The notes under the pieces: model-generated
Database searches by the model: none
What the model saw: the letters and a program-made list of their open reading frames with translations, nothing else
Told to the model about the DNA's origin: nothing
Made by a program: the position numbers and the translations under genes
DNA from: Micromonospora sediminicola
Lineage (GTDB): Bacteria > Actinomycetota > Actinomycetes > Mycobacteriales > Micromonosporaceae
Assembly: GCF_900089585.1 (NCBI RefSeq)
Contig: NZ_FLRH01000003.1
Location: 4,230,501 to 4,294,500 of the forward strand
Direction of reading: 5' to 3'
Length of the DNA: 64,000 nt
Shown here: positions 24,101 to 32,193 of the stretch, one piece after another
How positions within the stretch are numbered: position 1 is the stretch's first letter
Layout: every line of letters begins with the position of its first letter

Positions 24101-25437
24101 CCGTTGGCGTAGACCTCGTAGCCGCTGACGCCGACGTTGTCGGTCGACGCGGTCCAGGTCAGCCGGATCTGCCCGCTCGCCGGCTGGGTGTAGGCGAGGT
24201 TGGCGGGCGCGGTGGGCGCGGTCGTGTCGCCGGTGTTGCCGGCGCGGGTGACCGTGTTGCTGTTCGCCGACACGTTGCCGGCGGCGTCCCGGGCCCGCAC
24301 GTGGTAGGACACGGTGGTCCCGGCCGGCTGGGTGTCGGTCCAGGTGAGCGTGGTGCCGCCGACGCTGGTGCGCAGCACGCCGTTGGCGTAGACGTCGTAG
24401 CCGGTGACGCCGACGTTGTCGCTGGACGCGGTCCAGGTGAGCCGGACCTGGTCGGTGGCCGGCTCGGTGAACGCCAGGCTCCCCGGCGCGGTCGGCGCCT
24501 GGGTGTCCCCGGTCGCCGGGCCGTATATCTCCAGCTCGGAGAGCTGCCCGGCGGGCCAGGCGCTGTTCGCGGTGAACAGCAGCCGCAGGTAGCGGGTGGA
24601 CGCGGTGGGCACGGTGACGGTGACCGTGTTGCCGGCGGCGGGGTCGAACGCGTACGACGCGGACCCGACCAGGGTGCCGAACGAGGAGCCGGTGGTGCTG
24701 CCCTGCACGGTCAGCGTCTGGTTGCGCGCGCCCCAGCCGGTGGGCAGCCGCAGCACCAGCCGGTTGACGCTGGTGGCGGCGCCCAGGTCGGCCTGGATCC
24801 ACTGCGGGAACGCGTTGTTCGGGCTCTCCCAGTAGGTGGCCGCGTTGCCGTCGTTGGCGTTGCCGGCGGCGTACACGTCGGAGTGGCCGCTCTCGGTCAT
24901 GGTCTTACCGAGCGCCAGGTTGGTCGACGAGGAGGCGGTGCCGTAGACCTCCAGCTCGGCGAGTTGGGCGGCGGCCCAGCCGGTGTTCGCGGTGATCACG
25001 ACCCGCAGGTAGCGGGCGTCGGTGGCGGAGAAGCCGAGCGTCACGGTGTTTCCGGCGGCCGGGCTGAACGACCGGGCGGCGGACGCGACGACCGTGGCGA
25101 AGCCGCTGCCGTCGGCGCTGGCCTGCACGGACAGCGTCTGGCTGCGCGCCTCCCAGGCGGCCGGCAGCTTGAGCACCACCTGGTCGACGGCGCGGCTGGT
25201 GCCGAGGTCGACCTGGGCCCACTGGGGCAGCGTGCCGCTGCTCTCCCAGTAGCTGCCCTGGTTGCCGTCGGTGAGGTTGGCCGCGACGTAGGGGCCGTTG
25301 ACGCTGCTGGCGGTGGCGGTGCGGCCGGCGGCGAGGTTCGGGCCGCCGGCGGCCAGGGCCGGTGGGGCCGGCGCCGCGGTGACGGCCAGGCCGACCGCGG
25401 CGAGCACCGCGACGACTCTGGTACGGAGTCTGGACAT
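21151..25437 (-). CDS. Large secreted GH87-like alpha-1,3-glucanase with discoidin, FnIII and CARDB domains
   Basis: The 1428-residue product has a signal peptide (about 1-29), discoidin domains at about 33-166 and 172-306, two FnIII domains (315-398, 405-492), a third discoidin-like domain (498-636), two CARDB repeats (640-750, 752-867) and a catalytic part (about 875-1428). The latter combines a beta-sandwich (YEAEDGSVGGG; IGPNRTIGDLAGEASGRRAV) with a right-handed beta-helix. D1189, D1212 and D1213 (FADAV and NGDDAF) have the D-x22-DD spacing of GH87 alpha-1,3-glucanases. The start at 25437 precedes the signal peptide; the upstream reading frame remains open but overlaps the next gene. Hairpins on both sides indicate a separate transcript. 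Confidence 0.8.
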   Translation of the reverse strand: MSRLRTRVVAVLAAVGLAVTAAPAPPALAAGGPNLAAGRTATASSVNGPYVAANLTDGNQGSYWESSGTLPQWAQVDLGTSRAVDQVVLKLPAAWEARSQTLSVQASADGSGFATVVASAARSFSPAAGNTVTLGFSATDARYLRVVITANTGWAAAQLAELEVYGTASSSTNLALGKTMTESGHSDVYAAGNANDGNAATYWESPNNAFPQWIQADLGAATSVNRLVLRLPTGWGARNQTLTVQGSTTGSSFGTLVGSASYAFDPAAGNTVTVTVPTASTRYLRLLFTANSAWPAGQLSELEIYGPATGDTQAPTAPGSLAFTEPATDQVRLTWTASSDNVGVTGYDVYANGVLRTSVGGTTLTWTDTQPAGTTVSYHVRARDAAGNVSANSNTVTRAGNTGDTTAPTAPANLAYTQPASGQIRLTWTASTDNVGVSGYEVYANGSLRTTVSGSTLTWTDSQPDSATVSYHVRARDAAGNVSANSNTVTRTGSTTGGTNLAVGKPATASSVVHVFNAANAVDNDVTTYWEGAPGTYPSTLTVALGANASISAVVVKLNPDPAWGARTQTFQVLGREQSASGFTSLVASATYSFNPNSSNTVTVPVSATAADVRLQFTANSGSSNGQVAEFQVIGVPAPNPDLTVTALTASPSAPVETDAITLSATVRNAGSAASVATNVNLYLGTTKVGTAAVGALAAGASSTVSASIGARNAGSYQLTAKVDESNAVIEQNEANNSWTNPTALTVSPVASSDLVASAVTWSPGTPAAGATVSFAVTLRNQGTIASASGSHGITLTVLNDSGSVVRTLTGAYSGTIAAGATAGPVSLGTWTAANGRYTVRVVLADDANELPVKRQNNTSDRALFVGRGADLGYDMYEAEDGSVGGGAQVIGPNRTIGDLAGEASGRRAVTLNTTGAYVEWTTRSAANALVTRFSIPDAAGGGGIDSTLNVYVNGVLHKPISLTSKHIWLYGAEAGPSDSPSAGAPRHLYDEANVLLNSTVPAGSRIRLQKDPANSTTYAIDFVNTELVSPRANPDPTRYKVPTGFSHADVQNALDAVRMDTTGTLVGVYLPAGTYETAQKLQVYGKAVKVVGAGMWYTRFQTPTNQQNTDAGFRVESSASGATFSHLAFFGNYTNRIDGPGKVWGELKDVDNLTLDSVWVEHTVCAYWGVSVDGLTIRDSRFRNTFADAVNMTNGSTNALVTNSEGRSNGDDAFALFSATDQGGSGGNHGNVFENLTATLTWRAAGIAVYGGYDNVFRNLYIADQLTYSGITISSLDFGYPFVGFGASPPTRFENISLIRSGGHFWGAQTFPAMWLFSASKEFRGIRVSDVDIVDPTYSGIMFQTKYTGSQPENPITDTVLTNVSISGARRSGDAFDAKSGFGIWVNEMPEAGQGPAVGAATFTNLRLTDNAQDIKNTTSTFTITRN

Positions 25438-25502
25438 GGTGGACGGACACCTTCTTCCGGGGGAGGTGGAGAGGCGTTGACGGGGGTGTTGGGGGGTGTG
25501 GT

Positions 25503-25533
25503 GCGGCGGGGACCCGGGGCGGGTCCCCGCCGC
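25503..25533 (-). terminator. Hairpin terminator after second GH87-like gene
   Basis: Thirteen-nt perfect arms (25503-25515 and 25521-25533) enclose GGGGC, 5 bp past the stop at 25539 on the minus strand. It isolates this gene from the larger GH87-like gene downstream. Confidence 0.8.
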
Positions 25534-25538
25534 GCCGG

Positions 25539-28412
25539 TCAGGAGGCGTAGACCTCGAACTCGGACAGCTGGCCGGCCGGCCAGCCGGTGTTGCCGGTGA
25601 AGGTCAGCCGCACGTAGCGGCGGTCGCCGGAGGGCAGCGCGATCGACACGCTGTTGCCGCCCGCCGGGTCGAACGTGTACCCGGCCGCCGCCTTGAGGGT
25701 GGCGAACGACGAGCCGTCGGTGGAGCCGAGCACGGCCACCGTCTGGGTGCGGGTCTGCCAGGCCGTCGACGGCGGCAGCTTGAGCACCACCCGGGACACC
25801 GTGCGGGCGCTGCCCAGGTCGACGGTGACCGACTGGGGGAACGCGTTGTTGGCGCTTTCCCAGTAGGTGGTGGCGTTGCCGTCGACCGTGTTGCCGGCGC
25901 CGTAGACGTCGGCGTGGCTGGTCTCGGCGACCGGCCGCCCGGCGGCGAGGTTGCCGGTGGGGGGCGCGGTGGTGGTCGGCGGGGTGGTGGTGGGCGGCGG
26001 GGTGGTCGTCGTGCCGTCGCCGTACACCTCCAGCTCGGAGAGCTGGGCCGCCGGCCAGCCGGTGTTGCCGGTCGCGGTGACCCGGACGTACCGGCGGGCG
26101 CCGGACGGCAGCGCGATCGACACGCTGTTGCCGGCCGCCGGGTCGAACACGCGGCCCGCCGACGCGGCGAGCGTGCTGTACGAGGAGCCGTCGGTGGAGC
26201 CGAGCACGGACAGCGTCTCGGTGCGGCGCTCCCAGCCCGCCGGGAGCTTGAGCACCACCCGGTCGACGGTGCGCGACGCGCCCAGGTCGACCGTCAGCGA
26301 CTGCGGGAACGCGTTGTTGGCGCTCTCCCAGTAGCTGGCCGCGTTGCCGTCGACCGCGTTGCCGGCCGCGTACGTCTGGTTGACGCTGGTGGCGGTCGCC
26401 GGCCGGCCCAGGGCCAGGTTCCCGCCGGTGGGCGGCGGGGTGGTCGGGGGCGTGCTGGTCGGCGGCGTCGTGGTCGGGGGCGCGGTGGTCGGGGGCACGC
26501 TCGTGGGCGGCGGGCTGGACGGCCCGTTGCCCCACTGCGGCTGCGGCCACGGCCCGCAGTACGGGGTGGACGTGTACCAGCCGGAGTTGCCGGCGCCCTG
26601 GGTGATCTGGAAGCCGCTGCCGACGCAGTTGTGCATCGGGTTGGCCTGGGCGATGTTGGTGGCCCGCACGTTCGTGAAGCTGACCTGGCTGGGCGCCTGG
26701 ACCTGGAGCGCGTACGTGCCCGCCCCGTCGATCCGGACGTTGCTGAACGAGATCCCGCTGGTCTGCCCCTCGATCCAGTGCAGCGCCGCGTAGGAGCTGT
26801 CCAGGATGTCGGTGTCGGTGACGTTGATCGCCGCGCCCTGGATCGGCTCGTTGAGCGCGGAGAACCAGATCGCGCCCACCCCGAACTGCCAGTTGTAGTC
26901 GGAGTTGCCGTTGCGGATCAGCGTGTTGCGGGCGACCGTGATGGTGCCCGCGACGGCCGTCGACCCGGTGACGCCGGGATAGCGGTTCGCCACGTGGATG
27001 CCGCCGCCGTTGGTCACCGAGTCGGCGGTCACGTTGTCGGCGATGGTGATGTCGCGCCCGCCGTACGTGACCAGGTGGTTCGCCAGGACCGTCACGCCGA
27101 TGGTGTTGTGGGTGAAGGAGTTGCCGACATTTGGCACGCTCTGCGCCCACATGGCCAGCGCGTCGTCGCCGGTGTTGCGGACGAACGTGTTGGTCACCGT
27201 GGAGTTGGTGACGCCCCAGTGGAAGTTCACCCCGTCGGCGGTCTGGTCGAGGATGCGGCTGTTGCGGATGGTGAAGTTGTCCATCGGGCCGTCCATCCAG
27301 GCGCCGACCTTGGTGTGCTGCAACCAGAGGTTGTCCACCACCGAGTTCGTCATCGCGCCGCCGAGCGCGTTGACCTGGTCCTCGTCGACGCGCTCGCGGA
27401 TGTCGCCGATGATGGCGAAGTCCCGCAGCGTGACGTTGCGGCTGGGGCCGCCGGCCTCGTGCGAGCGGATCTCACCGGAGTAGCCGCCGCCCGGCACGTA
27501 CTTGCCGTAGATGCCGGCGGCGCGCTTGCGGTCGGTGGGGTGCCGGCCGCCGAGCACCGAGTACCACGGCCCGGCGCCGCGCAGCGTCACGCCGTCGACC
27601 ACCACGTGGTCCCAGAGCGTGAACGTGCCGGAGGGGATCCACACCGCCTTCCCCTGCGCCTTGCCGGCGTCCACCGCGGCCTGGAACCTCGCGGTCGAGT
27701 CGGTGGCCCCGGTCGGGTCCGCGCCGAAGTCGGTGACCACGTCCAGCACGCCGGACGGCTTGCTGATCGGCGCGCCGACCAGCTCGAAGTCGGCCAGGTC
27801 GATGGTGAACGTGGGCGACTGCGCGGTCGAGGAGACCTGGAGGCGGATCTTCGTGCCGGCCGGGTAGGTGGTGCCGAACATGGCCCGGGTCTCGTCGTAG
27901 AAGTGGTGCGGGTTGGTGTCGCCCGGGTTGTTGTTGAACGGGTAGCCGCCGTAGTACCAGCCGTACCGGGAGGTGACCGGCACGGCCTTGACCAGGGTGC
28001 CGTTCGCGCGCAGGTCGATGCTGGCGTCCCGGCCGGTGCCGGCGGCGCTGTCCGGCAGGCTGTAGCGGAAGGTGACCGCGTTCGCCGGGGCGGCGAGCGT
28101 GAACTCGACGTACTCGCCGACGGCGTCGAGGGTGACCGCCTCCCGGCCGGACGCCTCCGACGGCAGCGTGCCGTAGCGCCGGTCGGGGCCGATCTTCGTG
28201 CCGTTGTGGGCGACCTGCTCCGCCTCCTGCTCGCGGAACGGCACGGTGGCGCCGCGGCCGGAGATGTCGAACGGGGACAGGCCGGCGGCGTGCGCCGGGG
28301 TGGCGGTGGAGGTGAGCGCCACGACGGTCAGTGTCGAGGCGGCGAGCGTGGCGGCGGCCAGGGCCGCGAGCCCGGTGGTGCGGTGGCGGTGCGGGGTGCG
28401 GTGCTCGGCCAT
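25539..28412 (-). CDS. Secreted GH87-like alpha-1,3-glucanase with two C-terminal discoidin domains
   Basis: The 957-residue protein has a signal peptide (about 1-43) and a catalytic region (about 45-640): a beta-sandwich with REQEAEQ and IGPDRRYGTLPSEASGR, then a beta-helix opening with FGADPTGATDST. D393 (TADGVNF), D416 and D417 (NTGDDALAMW) show the D-x22-DD spacing of GH87. A Thr/Pro linker leads to two discoidin (F5/8C) domains, about 670-810 and 825-957. The arrangement is reversed relative to the previous gene, where binding domains come first. It should cleave alpha-1,3-glucan such as fungal wall glucan or mutan. GGGAG precedes the ATG at 28412. Confidence 0.82.
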   Translation of the reverse strand: MAEHRTPHRHRTTGLAALAAATLAASTLTVVALTSTATPAHAAGLSPFDISGRGATVPFREQEAEQVAHNGTKIGPDRRYGTLPSEASGREAVTLDAVGEYVEFTLAAPANAVTFRYSLPDSAAGTGRDASIDLRANGTLVKAVPVTSRYGWYYGGYPFNNNPGDTNPHHFYDETRAMFGTTYPAGTKIRLQVSSTAQSPTFTIDLADFELVGAPISKPSGVLDVVTDFGADPTGATDSTARFQAAVDAGKAQGKAVWIPSGTFTLWDHVVVDGVTLRGAGPWYSVLGGRHPTDRKRAAGIYGKYVPGGGYSGEIRSHEAGGPSRNVTLRDFAIIGDIRERVDEDQVNALGGAMTNSVVDNLWLQHTKVGAWMDGPMDNFTIRNSRILDQTADGVNFHWGVTNSTVTNTFVRNTGDDALAMWAQSVPNVGNSFTHNTIGVTVLANHLVTYGGRDITIADNVTADSVTNGGGIHVANRYPGVTGSTAVAGTITVARNTLIRNGNSDYNWQFGVGAIWFSALNEPIQGAAINVTDTDILDSSYAALHWIEGQTSGISFSNVRIDGAGTYALQVQAPSQVSFTNVRATNIAQANPMHNCVGSGFQITQGAGNSGWYTSTPYCGPWPQPQWGNGPSSPPPTSVPPTTAPPTTTPPTSTPPTTPPPTGGNLALGRPATATSVNQTYAAGNAVDGNAASYWESANNAFPQSLTVDLGASRTVDRVVLKLPAGWERRTETLSVLGSTDGSSYSTLAASAGRVFDPAAGNSVSIALPSGARRYVRVTATGNTGWPAAQLSELEVYGDGTTTTPPPTTTPPTTTAPPTGNLAAGRPVAETSHADVYGAGNTVDGNATTYWESANNAFPQSVTVDLGSARTVSRVVLKLPPSTAWQTRTQTVAVLGSTDGSSFATLKAAAGYTFDPAGGNSVSIALPSGDRRYVRLTFTGNTGWPAGQLSEFEVYAS

Positions 28413-28557
28413 GCGGGGTGTGCTCCCTTTCGTCGGTGGCCAGGTCCCCCGTGCGGCGGTGCGGCGTCCTGCTCCTTCCTCCCCAGGTGTCCGGTGACGG
28501 CCGGGACGGGCCGTCCGAGGCGGCGGCGCCGACGACGGGCTCGTCGCCGGGCGGTTC

Positions 28558-28600
28558 GCGGTGGCGCCGGCGACGGGACGGGGGCCGTCGGCGCCACCGC
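28558..28600 (-). terminator. Hairpin terminator after GH13 gene
   Basis: Twelve-nt arms GCGGTGGCGCCG (28558-28569) and CGGCGCCACCGC (28589-28600) flank a loop that can form a further CGACGG/CCGTCG stem. It is 3 bp past the GH13 stop (28604), so the ABC/GH13 operon should end here. Confidence 0.75.
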
Positions 28601-28603
28601 GGT

Positions 28604-30229
28604 TCAGGCCGATCGGGTGCGCAGCCAGACGGCGGTGTCCGGTGGCAGCCGGTCGTCGTCGAGCGGACCGCTGGCCAGCAGCAGCTCCTCGTGCGCGGGT
28701 AGCGGCAGGGCCCGGTCACCGAGGTTGACCAGGCAGGCGAACCCGGGCTCGCGGGCGAAGGCCAGCACCCGGTCGGGGGCGGGCAGCCAGCTCAGCGGGC
28801 CGTCACCCAGCGCGGGGTCGGCCCGGCGCAGCGCCAGCGCGGCGCGGTACAGCTCCAGCATCGAGTGCGGGTCGCCGGTCTGGGCGCGGACCGTGCGGTC
28901 CTTCCAGTCCGCCGGCTGCGGCAGCCACGGCACGGCGGCCGCGCCGTCGGGGCTGAACCCGAACGGCGGGTCGTCGCCCTGCCAGGGCAGCGGCACCCGG
29001 CAGCCGTCGCGGCCGGGGTCGACCCGCCCCGAGCGCTCCCACATCGGGTCCTGCCGCAGCTCGTACGGGATGTCCTCGACCTCCCAGAGCCCCAGCTCCT
29101 CGCCCTGGTAGACGTAGGCGGCGCCGGGCAGCGCCAGGGACAGCAGCGCGGCGGCCCGGGCCCGGCGGGTGCCCAGCTCCAGGTCGGTGGGGATGCCCTC
29201 GCGCTTGGCGGCGAAGCTGAACCGGGTGTCTGCCCGGCCGTAGCGGGTGACGTGCCGGGTGACGTCGTGGTTGGACAGCACCCAGGTGGCCGGGGCGCCG
29301 ACCGGGGCGTGCGCGCCCAGCGTGCCGTCGATGCTCTCGCGCAGCGCGGTGGCGTCCCAGGCGCAGCCGAGGAAGTCGAAGTTGAACGCGGTGTGCAGCT
29401 CGTCCGGGCGCAGGTAGTTGGCGAAGCGCTGCCGGTCCGGCAGCCACACCTCGCCGACCAGCGCCCGCTGGCCCGGGTAGTCGTCGGCGATGCGCCGCCA
29501 GGCCCGGTAGACGTCGTGCACGCCGTCCTGGTCGCGGAACGGGTGCGGCCGGTCCGGGTGGACCTCGGGCAGCGTGCCGTCCTTGACCAGCAGGCCGGCC
29601 GAGTCGATCCGGATGCCGTCCACGCCCCGGTCGAACCAGAACCGCAGGATGTCCTCGAACTCGGCGCGTACCCGGGGGTGGTCCCAGTTGAAGTCGGGCT
29701 GCTGCGGGGCGAACAGGTGCAGGTACCAGTCGCCGGGGGTGCCGTCCGGGTCGGTGGTGCGGGTCCAGGTCGGGCCGCCGAACTCGCCGGTCCAGTCGGT
29801 GGGCGGGAGGTCGCCGCCGGGACCGCGTCCGGCGCGGAACCAGAACAGCTCCCGCTCGGGGGCGTCCGGTCCGCCGGCCAGCGCCGCCCGGAACCACGGG
29901 TGCGCGTCCGAGCAGTGGTTGGGCACCACGTCGACGATGGTCCGGATGCCGAGCGCGTGTGCCTCGTCGATCAGCGCCTCGACCTCGCCGAGGGTGCCGA
30001 AGACCGGGTCGATGTCGCGGTAGTCGGACACGTCGTAGCCGGCGTCGGCCATCGGGGACGGGTACCAGGGGCTGAACCAGATCGCGTCGACACCGAGCGC
30101 GGCGAGGTGGTCCAGGCGGGAGCGGATGCCGGCGACGTCACCGATCCCGTCGCCGTTGCCGTCGGCGAAGCTGCGTGGGTAGACCTGGTAGATCACCGCT
30201 GATCGCCACCACGGGCTGCTGTCGACCAT
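28604..30229 (-). CDS. GH13 alpha-glucosidase (oligo-glucosidase type), cytoplasmic
   Basis: The 541-residue TIM-barrel enzyme has no signal peptide and carries all GH13 signatures: region I VVPNH near 101, nucleophile D209 in DGIRIDSAG, acid/base E260 in VGEVWLP and stabiliser D322 in LSNHD. The overall sequence resembles actinobacterial oligo-1,6/alpha-glucosidases. It should hydrolyse imported alpha-gluco-oligosaccharides to glucose. It is last in the operon with the transporter genes, 56 bp after the second permease. ATG 30229 is used; GTG 30235, nearer to AGCAGG, is an alternative giving two more residues. Confidence 0.92.
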   Translation of the reverse strand: MVDSSPWWRSAVIYQVYPRSFADGNGDGIGDVAGIRSRLDHLAALGVDAIWFSPWYPSPMADAGYDVSDYRDIDPVFGTLGEVEALIDEAHALGIRTIVDVVPNHCSDAHPWFRAALAGGPDAPERELFWFRAGRGPGGDLPPTDWTGEFGGPTWTRTTDPDGTPGDWYLHLFAPQQPDFNWDHPRVRAEFEDILRFWFDRGVDGIRIDSAGLLVKDGTLPEVHPDRPHPFRDQDGVHDVYRAWRRIADDYPGQRALVGEVWLPDRQRFANYLRPDELHTAFNFDFLGCAWDATALRESIDGTLGAHAPVGAPATWVLSNHDVTRHVTRYGRADTRFSFAAKREGIPTDLELGTRRARAAALLSLALPGAAYVYQGEELGLWEVEDIPYELRQDPMWERSGRVDPGRDGCRVPLPWQGDDPPFGFSPDGAAAVPWLPQPADWKDRTVRAQTGDPHSMLELYRAALALRRADPALGDGPLSWLPAPDRVLAFAREPGFACLVNLGDRALPLPAHEELLLASGPLDDDRLPPDTAVWLRTRSA

Positions 30230-30285
30230 GGACACGGGCACCTGCTTTCTGCGGGTCGGTTCTGATGCGGCGGGCGGTGCGCCCG

Positions 30286-31173
30286 TCAGCCCTTGAGGCC
30301 GCCGGTGGTCAGGCCGGACATGATGTTCCGTTGGAAGATCAGGAACAGCACGACGGTGGGGATCGCGGCGATGACGGAGGCGGCGATCACCACGTTCATC
30401 GGGGTGCCGCCGGAGAAGGCGTAGATGCCGACGCTGACGGTCCGCGTCTCCGGCGACGGCATGACCAGCTTCGGCCAGAGGAAGTCCTTCCACACCGCGG
30501 TCACCGCGAAGATCGCCACCACGCCGAGGATCGGGCGGGACATCGGCAGGACGATCGACCAGAGCGTGCGCAGCGGCGAGGCGCCGTCCATCACGGCGGC
30601 GGCCATCAGGTCCTCGGGGATCGAGTCGAAGAACCGCTTGAGCAGAAAGATGTTGAACGCGTTGGCGACCAGCGGCAGCCAGATCGCGAACGGCGAGTCC
30701 AGCAGGTTGAGGTGCACGATCGGCAGGTCGATCACGGTCACGTACTGCGGGACGATGAGCACCATCGCCGGGATCATCAGCGTCGCCAGCATCAGGCCGA
30801 GGATCAGCCCGCCCAGCACCGGGCGCAGCTTCGACAGCGCGTACGCGGCGGCGGTGTCGAACACCAACTGGAACAGCACCGCGCCGGTGGCGTAGTAGAA
30901 CGTGTTGAACAGCAGTTTCGCCAGGTCGAGGTTGGTCCAGGCGTCGACGTAGTTCTGCGGCTGGGGGTCGCGCGGGAACAGCGACGGCGGGGTCTGCGCG
31001 ATCTCCTGGCCGGACTTCAGCGCGCCGGTGACCATCCAGTAGAGCGGTCCGAGGAAGACCAGGGTGAACGCCACCACGACCACGGTGAGCACGGTCCAGT
31101 AGAGGACCCGGCCGCGACCGCGCCGCAGTTGGGCCGGGGAGATGAGGGTACGGGTGGTGCTGTCGGCTGCCAT
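30286..31173 (-). CDS. Sugar ABC transporter permease, MalG type
   Basis: The 295-residue protein has six helices and the EAA loop as EDLMAAAVMDGASPLRTLWSIVLP, the site that contacts the ATPase. Family-typical FLWPKLVMPSPETRTVSVGI follows. It forms the inner-membrane channel with the MalF-type partner, whose stop lies 3 bp before this start, so the two are probably translationally coupled. No ATPase gene is present; as in many actinomycetes, a shared MsiK-type ATPase elsewhere would energise it. Confidence 0.92.
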   Translation of the reverse strand: MAADSTTRTLISPAQLRRGRGRVLYWTVLTVVVVAFTLVFLGPLYWMVTGALKSGQEIAQTPPSLFPRDPQPQNYVDAWTNLDLAKLLFNTFYYATGAVLFQLVFDTAAAYALSKLRPVLGGLILGLMLATLMIPAMVLIVPQYVTVIDLPIVHLNLLDSPFAIWLPLVANAFNIFLLKRFFDSIPEDLMAAAVMDGASPLRTLWSIVLPMSRPILGVVAIFAVTAVWKDFLWPKLVMPSPETRTVSVGIYAFSGGTPMNVVIAASVIAAIPTVVLFLIFQRNIMSGLTTGGLKG

Positions 31174-31176
31174 GTC

Positions 31177-32136
31177 CTAGTCCTGTCTCGCGGTCAGTCG
31201 CACGTAGACGGCGGAGAACCCGGCCAGCACCACCAGCATGATGACGCCGAGTGCGGCGGCGCCGTTGAGGTCGTTCTGGAAGAACCCGTGCTGGTAGATC
31301 AGGTAGGCCACCGAGGTCGCGGAGTCCTGCGTGCCGGCGCCGTTGGCGAGGATCAACGGCTCGATGAACAGCTGCATGGTGGCGACGATCTGGAGCATCG
31401 CCAGCAGCGCGAGGATCAGCCGGGTCTGCGGGATCGTCACGTGGAGGATCCGGCGCCACACCCCGGCGCCGTCGATCTCGGCGGCCTCGTACAGCTCGCC
31501 GGGGATGTTCTGCAACGCCGCCAGGTAGATCAGCACCGCGCCGCCCATGTTCATCCAGGTCGACGCCAGCACCATGGCGGGCATCGTCATCGTGGGCGAC
31601 TGCATCCACTCCGACGTGGGCAGGCCCACCGCGGCGAGGATCGCGTTGAACAGCCCCGCCTCGCTCGGGTCGTACGCGTAGAACTTGAACAGGAACAGCG
31701 CGGACGCCGGCGGCAGCATCACCGGCAGGTAGACCAGCACCCGCAGGTAGCCCTTCGCGTGCCGCAACTCGTTGAGCAGGATCGCCACGAGGAACGGCAC
31801 GGCGTAGCCGAGCACGAGCGCCAGGCCGGTGAAGACGAACGTGTTCTTCCAGGCCGTCCAGAAGCTCGGATCGGCCATGATCCGGGTGTAGTTGTCCCAG
31901 CCGACCCAGGTGGTCTCGCCCCGGCGGGTGCGCTGGAAGCTCATCACGACGCCGCGGACCATCGGGTACCAGGAGAAGACGGCGAAGCAGGCGACCGCGC
32001 CGATGAGGAACGTGTGCCCGGTGAGGTTGTCCCGCACCCTGCGGCCGAGCCCGGCCCGGCGCGCGGCGACGCGCGGCGGTGTCGGTGCGGGACGGCCGGG
32101 ACGGCGGGTGGCACCCGGGGCGGTGGTGAGCGCCAA
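31177..32136 (-). CDS. Sugar ABC transporter permease, MalF type
   Basis: The 319-residue protein has a basic N-terminal extension, six to seven helices and the EAA motif YEAAEIDGAGVWRRILHVTIP. It is the first permease of the importer. I chose TTG at 32136 because GCAGGAG lies 6 nt upstream; a GTG at 32184 would add 16 residues without a ribosome site and run into the upstream stem-loop. It lies 57 bp after the binding-protein gene, with a stem-loop in the gap, and 3 bp before the MalG-type gene. Confidence 0.9.
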   Translation of the reverse strand: MALTTAPGATRRPGRPAPTPPRVAARRAGLGRRVRDNLTGHTFLIGAVACFAVFSWYPMVRGVVMSFQRTRRGETTWVGWDNYTRIMADPSFWTAWKNTFVFTGLALVLGYAVPFLVAILLNELRHAKGYLRVLVYLPVMLPPASALFLFKFYAYDPSEAGLFNAILAAVGLPTSEWMQSPTMTMPAMVLASTWMNMGGAVLIYLAALQNIPGELYEAAEIDGAGVWRRILHVTIPQTRLILALLAMLQIVATMQLFIEPLILANGAGTQDSATSVAYLIYQHGFFQNDLNGAAALGVIMLVVLAGFSAVYVRLTARQD

Positions 32137-32155
32137 GGCGACTCCTGCGGTAGGG

Positions 32156-32185
32156 GGTGGGGGCCGGTCGGGGCCGACCCCCACC
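32156..32185 (-). other. Intercistronic stem-loop between binding protein and permease genes
   Basis: GGTGGGGG (32156-32163) pairs with CCCCCACC (32178-32185), and an inner GTCGG/CCGAC stem continues it. A stem-loop after the binding-protein cistron is a common way to raise that mRNA segment above the permeases. Whether it terminates, attenuates or protects the transcript is unknown. Confidence 0.45.
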
Positions 32186-32193
32186 CGGTCGGG

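Noticed and set aside
20017..25551. A very long open frame on the + strand (about 1844 codons) opposite the GH87-like gene
   Set aside because: Its composition is Gly/Arg/Val-rich without any domain, and it is the antisense shadow of a gene with clear modules and signal peptide.
25438..27150. Extending the large GH87-like gene upstream to 27150
   Set aside because: The extension is a shadow of the neighbouring gene, crosses a strong hairpin at 25503 and would remove the evident signal peptide at 25437.
28604..31609. Treating the GH13 gene as starting far upstream near 31609
   Set aside because: The extra segment overlaps the two permease genes in another frame and has no recognisable domain.
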